Positions 56,801 through 64,000 of a stretch of 64,000 bases of DNA are shown piece after piece. The translations under genes were made by a program, and so were the position numbers. Position 1 is the stretch's first letter. Each line of letters opens with the position of its first letter. The notes beneath the pieces were generated by a model. The model searched no databases, was not told where the DNA came from, and saw only the letters and a list, made by a program, of their open reading frames with translations. This DNA comes from Zantedeschia hybrid cultivar (Eukaryota > Streptophyta > Magnoliopsida > Alismatales > Araceae): positions 2,800,001-2,864,000 of the forward strand of contig JARZZO010000003.1 of assembly GCA_030544215.1 (NCBI GenBank). The letters run 5' to 3'.

Positions 56801-59800
56801 ATGATCAGGTGCATTGTAGAATAGTCCCAACATTGATCAGGAGGAAATAATGTTTTCAAATGATAAGGTCCTGCCCCATTCAACTGGTCCTGAGTTGAAT
56901 GTATTTGTATAGGGACACGTTTCACATTTGATGGGCAATGCCGATGTGGGATCATCCTCTTATAGGTATTTCCCTCTACCAAAAATAATAAAAAAAAATC
57001 CTCTTGTCCCTCCCCTTTGCCTTCATATACATACCTCATTTCTGGTTGGATCAACTTGGCTTGTGACTTGTCTGAGTCAAACCACTGGAATTCAGTGTCT
57101 TCTTCTTCTCATTGCCCTTGTTCCATCCCTCAAACTTTTCATTCTCAGTATTCCTTTTTAACTTTCATGACCAGTCAGCAACACTCATCCCTGCTAAAGG
57201 TCTTGTACACAGATAACGGGCAGTAATTTGACTCAGTTGAAATGTAGACCTTTGCAAAATATTCATGATAGAACACCATCATTCAGCCACTATTATCCTC
57301 AGTCTAAATGATAGGCAGAAGCAACCAACAAGACTCTTTTTTCCTCTTTCTCCATACCTCTACTTTAACCATCCCCCTCCTGTGGATATTTTTATCCTTA
57401 ACATTAGATCATGTTATGTTTAGGACTATTACCATGCCATTTATTTCAACCAGTACTCCAGCACAGAAAACTTTGCTATTACACAGTGTCATGGTCCAGA
57501 CCCTGAAAAGGCATCTAAAAGGATGCACCATGCTTCTGAAAGTCTCTACTTGCTGGATATGTTTGGGAAACCAAATGTCTATGTCAATGAAGTTAACCCT
57601 CCTTTGACATTTCTTTTTGCCTAATAACTCATTTTATTCACAACCCTTGCTTCATCCAGTTTTCTCGCCATTATTGCTAAACATCAGGGCAATTAGCTTT
57701 AAATGCATCACAAACATCAGGTCAAACAGCAGGCCCCTGCTGTAAATTACAAACTAGGCTCTTCTCCAAAAAACATGCATTCTATGATTTATGGCATCAA
57801 AGGAGTTTTCTGCCATTTTTATGCTTTTGTGTCCATAGCACAAGTTTTCTCCTGAGGATGTTTCTGAACAAAGGTAGAAACACCTAACTTCTCTGTTATG
57901 ACACCATGTTTAGCAGTTTTGCATGATCATTTGTGATGGCCTGTCTAACATCCCCATACTTGTGATCCCTTTTTGTTGAGAAACTATGCTTTTCTGGTGC
58001 TGACGAAATTCAGTTTCCATTCCATAGTCATTCTTCTTCTTCTTCTCTATCTTGCTGCTTCTTATCCAGCTCCTTACCTGAACCACTAGCCATCCTTCTT
58101 CCTATATGGTGTTTGAAGAAAAAATAATCTGTTAGCCTATGAACTGTATTCTGTATTTCATGTTACATGGTTCTTGAGTCACACACAAAGGAACTGCTCT
58201 GGTCTAAATCAGAAATAAAATAATGTCTTCCAATCTAATGCCTTGTGTCTTTAAATTAACACTTTTTCTGTTGCCTTTCTTCATTCCCCAAGGCACTCCC
58301 TTTCCATCATTTTCCACTTGAAGCTACACATTCGTGTAGTACATGTTGTAGTACCAAAAAAGCTAGTCACTCTTTCACATCCCTTACAAAGGGACATTTT
58401 GTCATTGCTACATACTTATTTGAGCTCTGTGTTTTATGAGATTCAGGTGAGGGGTGATGTGGCAAGGTCCCTTATGTACATGGCTGTCTGCTATGGATTT
58501 CACCAGCCTGGTGCCAGCCCACATCTGCAGCTTTCTAATTCACCAAGCATAAGTAAGCAGTGACCATGGGAAAGTGTATTTTTAATTTTGTTAGTTACCT
58601 GGAGAAAGTGTTGTTACTCGAGAAAAATGCATTATTGGGACCTTGTTCTATAGACCATATTGCTACCTACTTTCCATGAACTTGAATATTAAAAACTTGC
58701 AGAAGCCAAGATACACCTGGAAGAGAAATTCGGCATTTTATTTGTGCAGATAAAGGGAAATATTTAAGATACAGCAAAGTTGTCCATTTGCTACAGATCT
58801 TCTGCCTAGTGCCTACCTTTCAGGAAAAGCCCTTCAAAATATGCAAAAATGGGCAAGGATTGAGGTTGTACATGGATTTCCTTATATATCTTGCATTTTT
58901 AACATCAGAGAAGTGGTCCCATCTGATATCTGTTCGTGGAAGCCATTCACCTTTCTTTCATGAAGCATGTGTGGAAGGAATAATTTTTTGGACTGATAAT
59001 ATCATTGAATGAATCCATGAGGATAGGAGAATTTTCATTTCCAGCATGATGGTACATATGGGAAGGCCTGCTCAGAGCCTTTTGGTGCTGAACTGTCCCA
59101 TTTCTGTAGGAATTGAGGCCCCTTTGACAAGAGAATACTAAAGCTAGAAAATAGCTGATTCCTCGTCAGTAAAGAATGGTTCATGGAATGGGTCCAATCA
59201 TTTCCTTGGAACTTGTCAGTCCATGAGCTACTATACTAGGTTTTTTCCTGCCCCAGCAATCTGAGAGTCAGCTAGGACATGTGATGAGGAAGGACTCTAC
59301 ATGTTTATTTTCTTTTTGGAAGTGAACTCTACATCTTTATTTTCACAATTTAAGAGGCATAATCACGTGGAAATGGCACGAGAATTTGTAGCCAGTCCAT
59401 TTGCATTTTTCTGATTATTAAACATGATGTATCTTGGTATGTTTGCCATTTTCTCCTTTAGGATTGCACCCACACCCGTGGCTGCTGTTTGGTAGGCAAT
59501 TGTCCTGAACTGCCACCATTATCCACTACCATCCAGTGTGATACCCACTTTGGCACAATCCATTCCGTGCAGGACACTGTCAACTCTTTTGTTTCTTCTT
59601 CCTGCTGTTGTGAGGCACCTTTGAACCCAGCCACTCTTTTCTGCACAAAGCAGGAAGGGCATTTAAAACCCATGTATTCTTCCTCCCTTGCCTTAACCAT
59701 TACCTGAACCCATTATCCTAATCCAGTCACACCTTCATTTTTAAATTGGTGATATGGACCATTACTGAACCCAATAACCAATAGGTTCACTCAGCCCATT

Positions 59801-61079
59801 ATCCGTGACCTATAAGCAAAAGACCTGAGCCAGAACAATTCAATTGCTCAGATTACACAACCCATTTGAGAAATTTATTTACCTTCTTGCAGCCAATCAT
59901 TGTTTTTTTTTTTTTTTTTGGGGGGGGGGGTTGAAGGTGAGCTGATTATTCTTTGTATTAAACTGAGCGTGAAGCTATGGAAAGTTCAGCAGGCTGATCT
60001 TGTTCTACATCAGTATGATGGGGAACTGATTGGCTATCAGCCTGACATCATATAATCATTGATCAATAATTTCAGGGGTATAATAAAAATTTAAGATTAC
60101 TATTTCTATATCTTTCATGATTACCAATGTGCAATTTTTTTGCTGAACCTGAGCTTTTCTCATCTATCTAAGGTTGTGGTCCTTGCTTTGTTTGCTAAAA
60201 AATAGATAAAATAGAATTCTTTTTTCAAGGATGTTTTAACAAATGCATGACTGACACATCTCATGAATATCAGCTTCCCACAAAATATAGAGAAAAGAAT
60301 TTATTATTGTCATTTTCTTTTAAGTTGTCACTCATGGCACTATGATACTATTCATTCTTTATAAACGTTTCTATCCTAGACCAATTTGTTTTCCTGGTGT
60401 CCTCTTTTTTGTGTTTGGCATCTTATAGCTTCCATTATGTCACCATAACTTTCATGGACGTGTCTGTTCATACATGGTGGCACTTAACGTTCTCTCCTTA
60501 CGCTTATCAGTTTTATATGCAGAGGAAGAGTAACTTAAACTGTGTGAATATGTCAAGATTATCTTGATCTGAATGTTCTCGTAAGTATTTATGTGCAGTG
60601 TCCTCCAAATGAGTTGTTTCACCTATCCTTCAATTTTCATTCTATCATTCAGCACATGCCTCATTCATGTGCATGATTTATGCAGAGAGACTACTTTTGA
60701 AGGATTATTTTCCTTTTTGTTTATTATCTTATGAATGCCATAATTTCCTGTAGAGAATAGGGAGATGGGACTCCTATCAGCTTTACTGGAATGGAATGAA
60801 TTAGATCCACCATCAGAGGCTGAGAAGTTGAGAAATGAAAGGATCTGCAGGCTTTACCAACACAACAGAAACCCTTTCATTGATCATCCAGAATATGCAA
60901 ATATCATATGGAAAAAAATTACTCCTACCAGCAAGACATACAATATCTCCTCAAAAGCATGGATAAATGAGTTCCATTATGACAACAAAGGAAAGGACCA
61001 AAATGAGGTGCATATCTTTCTACATGAGAAGTTTCTTTCATGCAAGTCTCAATCTTATGGAATCCTCCTACGTAAATGA
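53870..61079 (+). CDS. Endonuclease I family (His-Me finger) nuclease, probably plastid-targeted
   Basis: Seven exons: 53870-54328, 54405-54469, 54615-54679, 55723-55809, 56177-56307, 58447-58552 and 60754-61079, giving 412 residues, with GT-AG junctions and matching phases throughout. Residues ~195-235 contain NREHLWPRSYG, DLHNLRPAD and NSSRGNKYYG, the His, Asn and metal-site pattern of the endonuclease I family (PF04231), related to bacterial EndA/Bsn nucleases that cut DNA or RNA non-specifically. The C-terminal exon has NRNPFIDHPEYANIIW and AWINEFHYDNKGKDQNE, also typical. The N-terminus is long, Arg/Ser-rich, with a hydrophobic stretch (about 84-99) ending AEA at 101-103, like a bipartite thylakoid-lumen signal; location is inference. 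The last 26 residues after DQNE may be intron read-through: GTGCAT after GAG at 61002-61007 is a possible donor to an exon not found. Confidence 0.87.
54680..55722. other. Nuclease gene intron 3
   Basis: 1.04-kb A+T-rich intron between the exon ending GWNR and the exon beginning with the catalytic EHLWP. No embedded gene seen. Confidence 0.8.
56308..58446. other. Nuclease gene intron 5
   Basis: 2.1-kb intron carrying a small Ty3/gypsy integrase relic at 57180-57345. Flanking sequence (56640-57180, 57350-57610) may belong to the same dead element but is too degraded to name. Confidence 0.75.
57180..57345 (+). pseudogene. Ty3/gypsy integrase relic in nuclease intron
   Basis: Broken frames give VLYTDNGQ, stop, FDS, then FSHYYPQSK, stop, AEATNKTLF, the pattern (TDNG-QFDS and HPQ-NGQAEATNKT) of Tat/Athila-type integrase catalytic cores, with stops between. 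Too short to classify firmly. Confidence 0.45.
58553..60753. other. Nuclease gene intron 6
   Basis: 2.2-kb intron. A homopolymer T17 followed by G11 sits at 59903-59930. The frames at 58788-59012 and 59489-59707 match no protein I know. Confidence 0.75.
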
Positions 61080-61505
61080 AGTGAGAACTCATACTGTCAA
61101 TTGATTATAGATGACATGATCATCAACCTTGAAATAGTGCAGTCTAAAACCAGCAGATGGAATTCAAATCTAGTAATTTTGAAAATATCTAGGTACCATC
61201 AGAATTCAGTTTGTCGAAAAGGTCAATTTGACTAAGTTCATTCCTCAAGGTCATTTGTGATAGTATTTATTTTTTATTTGTGTGATATTGGATGCTTAAA
61301 GCCTGTTAAGACTTGTGCCGCGTTGTGCTATGTGTAGTTATAAAATAGCAGCAAAGAAGCCCCAAAACCCGAAGGACCTATACTGCATCTGCCCCTTCCC
61401 CAGTTCACACACAAAAACTCCAGTGGATATGAGGGTGCAATCCCTTAATCCCTCCTCCCATCCCACTTCCCACTTTTATACTCCCACAGTCCCACCATCC
61501 CCTCT
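61080..61505. other. Intergenic region between nuclease gene and hAT element
   Basis: 3' flank of the nuclease gene; no gene seen. C-rich sequence (61380-61513) precedes the hAT terminus. Confidence 0.5.
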
Positions 61506-61513
61506 CCTCCAAC

Positions 61514-64000
61514 CATGGATGGCAGTACCGGTACCGGTACCGGCCGGTACGACCGGTACGGGCTTAAAAGGGCCCAAAAAAATCAGAAAAAAAGAAAAAA
61601 AATCAGAAAAAATCAGAAAAAAATCAGAAAAAATGTAAACAATTAATTAGCTATGTGTTGGGTGTGATAAAAGTGGGTTAAGACAAAGAAGTACACATAA
61701 CACATACAAAATGACTATTTTCATAGAGATTAAACATGAAAAATATTATGTTAATGTAGTAAATATTTACAACAATGCAAAATATTAACGAAATCAAACG
61801 ATCCTTACCTATGAAAAACATAAGTGAGTCCCTTAATATGGATACTAACCCGTAGATCCTTCTGATTCATCATCTGGTTGCTGTTGCTGGTATCCATAAT
61901 AAGGTTGCATATGTTCCCTATATTCACCATAACTAAACAATGATGCAGCCAAGTCGTGCATCCCTCTTTGAATCCCTCTTGGAGTATATGCTTGTTGACT
62001 TGATGAAATTCCAGAATCATGGTGCAAAGAAGTAGCATGAGGATAAGAAGAAGACCCTGACCCATAACTGCTACTGGGTGGAATCGGTGGATGGAATTGA
62101 AAGCCTTCATACTCTACTTGATCTCCCCAGCTATACATGCCTGCTTCTTGTTGGCCACCTCCATAACCTGACTGCTGTCCATGCTGACTTTGTGAATCAT
62201 AATCTCCTTGACTTTCATGTTGTCCTCTTCCTGTGTCAATATGTAAGGAGAAAGAAGGTGCATACACTCCGCCCCTGGTAGTAGCACCTGCAGCTGCACC
62301 AGCATCATCACTAGGAGATTCTGTCCCATCATCATCATCATCTTGATCATAATCAACAATTAACTTTCTTTTAACAGTACTTGATTTTTTCTTTTGTGAT
62401 GCCTGTTTTTGCTGGCTTTCTTTTTTTTCTAGATCCTTTTGCAAGTTCAATCGATTCAATACTCCTTTTCCTCGTGGTGTATGCCTCACATAAATTTGCT
62501 TCATCTCATCAATGGCAGGATCGTCTCTGGCAGCCAGATTAGTCCTCTCCAATGTAGATGTACTCCTTTTCAAGAATGATGGTGGCCCAACCATTCTAGG
62601 AGTGACTGGCCTACTATCTGATTCTGAGTGTCTAGCAGGCTCAAGCTCAGTATCAAGTGCAAATAAAGGCACATGCTCAGTCTGACTCTGATGCTCATGT
62701 GAAGGAGGAGGTGAATTTTCTTTTTGCCTTTTCGAGCTTCTTAATTCTGGATCTCTAGCAATAGCTCCATCTAGTATGCCTTCTGCCCATTCTGTATCAT
62801 CAGGATCAAAAACTGGCTCATCGACAGTTGCTCGTGTCTCAACCCAAGTCTGCAAGGGATTATCATCATCAAATGACTCTTCCACATCAATTTGGCCAAC
62901 CACATCTTCTGCGTGCCCTGCAGCTCGTTTCTCCCTCAATTGTTGTCTCAACCGGATGTTTTTGATCCTCAATCTCATATTGTAATGGCAGTACACCAAT
63001 TTGTCCAATCGTTCAGCCTTTAACCGGTTACGAATTTTTGAGTGTATAAGGCTGAACGTGCTCCAGTCTTTTACATTGGCTTGCCGACGTCGTCTGACTC
63101 AAAACTCTCACTGCAACGGAAGCCAATGGATTATAGCACCTATCTCTGTTGTACACCATTATCCACCACTCAGTTGTGCCATCATTAAAAGAAACCAAAA
63201 AAAAAATTAATCAATGTATGTTCTCGTTTCTTATGCACATTTGACAATAATGCAATGACTAAGTATACCTGGGCTCACTTTCTCTACAGCAATTTGCACA
63301 GAGTCTTCATTATATGTCTCCAGCCTTAGCCTATAAGCCTCCATCTACAAAGATGGAATTAACAATTAATAGAATTCATAGGCTCTTCAAATTACAAGTA
63401 ATTGGATAAATCTTAAAGTCAGATCTTCACTAAGTATACCTGTCTCTCTGTCTCAATCCTATCTTCTATTGTCCTCGACAAATGTGCAATCACATTTAGT
63501 GTGCCTTGAATCACCTCTCCATCAATATGTACTTGACGACTGTACATTACTCGAGGATTTAAATAATAACCTGCATTTAGGTGAAAAATTACTAATGTCA
63601 ATTTAATAAATAATCTCCCATGTAACAGTATAAGACTTCACTTACCAGCTGCATGCAAGTCGTGGTGTAATGTGCTTTCCCATCTGACATCAATAAGGTC
63701 CCACCACTTCATATAAGTGTTGGGAAATGCGTTCTTGATGTGCACCTTAGCAATGTCAATTGCCTCGTACAAATATCCCATGTAATTCTTATCATCCCCA
63801 TCCACCAATTTTAACACATATACGAGAGGTTCCACCAACTTCAGATAAGTCTCCATATTACTCCAAAATTTTTTATTCTCTATGATTTTTCTCACTTCCA
63901 AATGTTCATATTTAGATTCATTGGAGGTGGTCCGCATATACTCCAAGAACTCCTTATTAAACATAAAACCCTTGATCTCATTCTTGAATTTGTGCAAAGA
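61514..64000 (-). mobile_element. hAT transposon, left part (runs off the window)
   Basis: The left end reads CATGGATGGCAGTACCGG, like the ends of the MITEs at 14975, 20301, 22492 and 27667, followed by repeated ACCGGTACC/GGTACGACC units and then by A-rich AATCAGAAAAA units that also occur (as TTTTTTCTGATT) in the 20301 MITE. A transposase gene follows on the minus strand. The other end and the TSD (expected CCTCCAAC) lie beyond 64000. Confidence 0.72.
61845..64000 (-). pseudogene. hAT transposase gene, 3' part, with frameshift
   Basis: Exons on the minus strand: >64000-63646 (WWDLIDVRWESTLHHDLHAA), 63570-63440 (YYLNPRVMYSRQV), 63344-63269 and about 63167-61845, with GT-AG junctions. The last exon holds the hAT C-terminal dimerisation region (EWWIMVYNRD, SVAVRVLSQTTSAS, then DWSTFSLIHSKIRNRL and KLVYCHYNMRLR). 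Between TTSASQ and NVKDWSTF near 63078 the frame shifts by one base, so this copy cannot make the full protein unless the shift is a sequence error. The tail of about 330 residues is acidic, then Gln/Gly/Ser/Tyr-rich (SSSYGSGSSSY, YYGYQQQQPDD). The N-terminal part with the zinc finger and catalytic Asp lies outside the window. Confidence 0.8.

Noticed and set aside
53870..61079. Recent transfer of the nuclease from bacteria
   Set aside because: The gene has seven exons with good plant splice sites and an N-terminal targeting region, and related genes are known in plants; nothing here suggests a recent transfer.

Overview
This window is nuclear DNA of a flowering plant, probably a monocot: the coding exons are interrupted by many GT-AG introns, the XTH exons are strongly G+C-rich against A+T-rich flanks, the telomere-like repeat is the plant TTTAGGG type, and much of the sequence is transposable elements (TEs). 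The species cannot be fixed from the sequence.

Layout. From about 416 to 17994 (minus strand) lies most of a mitochondrial-type translation initiation factor IF-2 gene. Four C-terminal coding exons are visible, spread over 17.6 kb because the introns are full of TEs; one intron holds a whole 8.4-kb Ty3/gypsy element. The transit-peptide exon(s) were not found. From about 18.5 to 33.2 kb the sequence is nested TEs: an inverted pair of LTRs splitting an L1 LINE, hAT MITEs, a telomere-like array inside one MITE, and a second, rearranged Ty3/gypsy element carrying a foreign LTR and two further MITEs. From 34.2 to 44.1 kb there are TIR elements (hAT-like and Mutator-like) and a broken Ty3 element with a 1.6-kb solo LTR. 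A gene-bearing stretch follows: two XTH cell-wall genes on the minus strand (45324-46426 and 49555-50987) with a tRNA-Val(AAC) gene between them, then a seven-exon endonuclease-I-type nuclease gene on the plus strand (53870-61079). The right edge (61514 onward) enters a hAT transposon whose transposase gene runs off the window.

How the parts relate. The two XTH genes share exon number and intron phases and act on xyloglucan in the wall, so they look like an old tandem duplication. The IF-2 and nuclease genes are ordinary single genes, both probably organelle-targeted. The most informative structure is in the repeats. Four small TIR elements (14975, 20301, 22492, 27667) each have 8-bp target-site duplications (TSDs; two further copies of a second family do as well), and the left end of the right-edge transposase element matches their termini, which suggests an autonomous partner. 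Three Ty3 insertions share a TSD placed 2 bp outside the TG of the LTR. I found no CRISPR, operon, prophage or clearly new enzymatic system; the novelty is in TE architecture.
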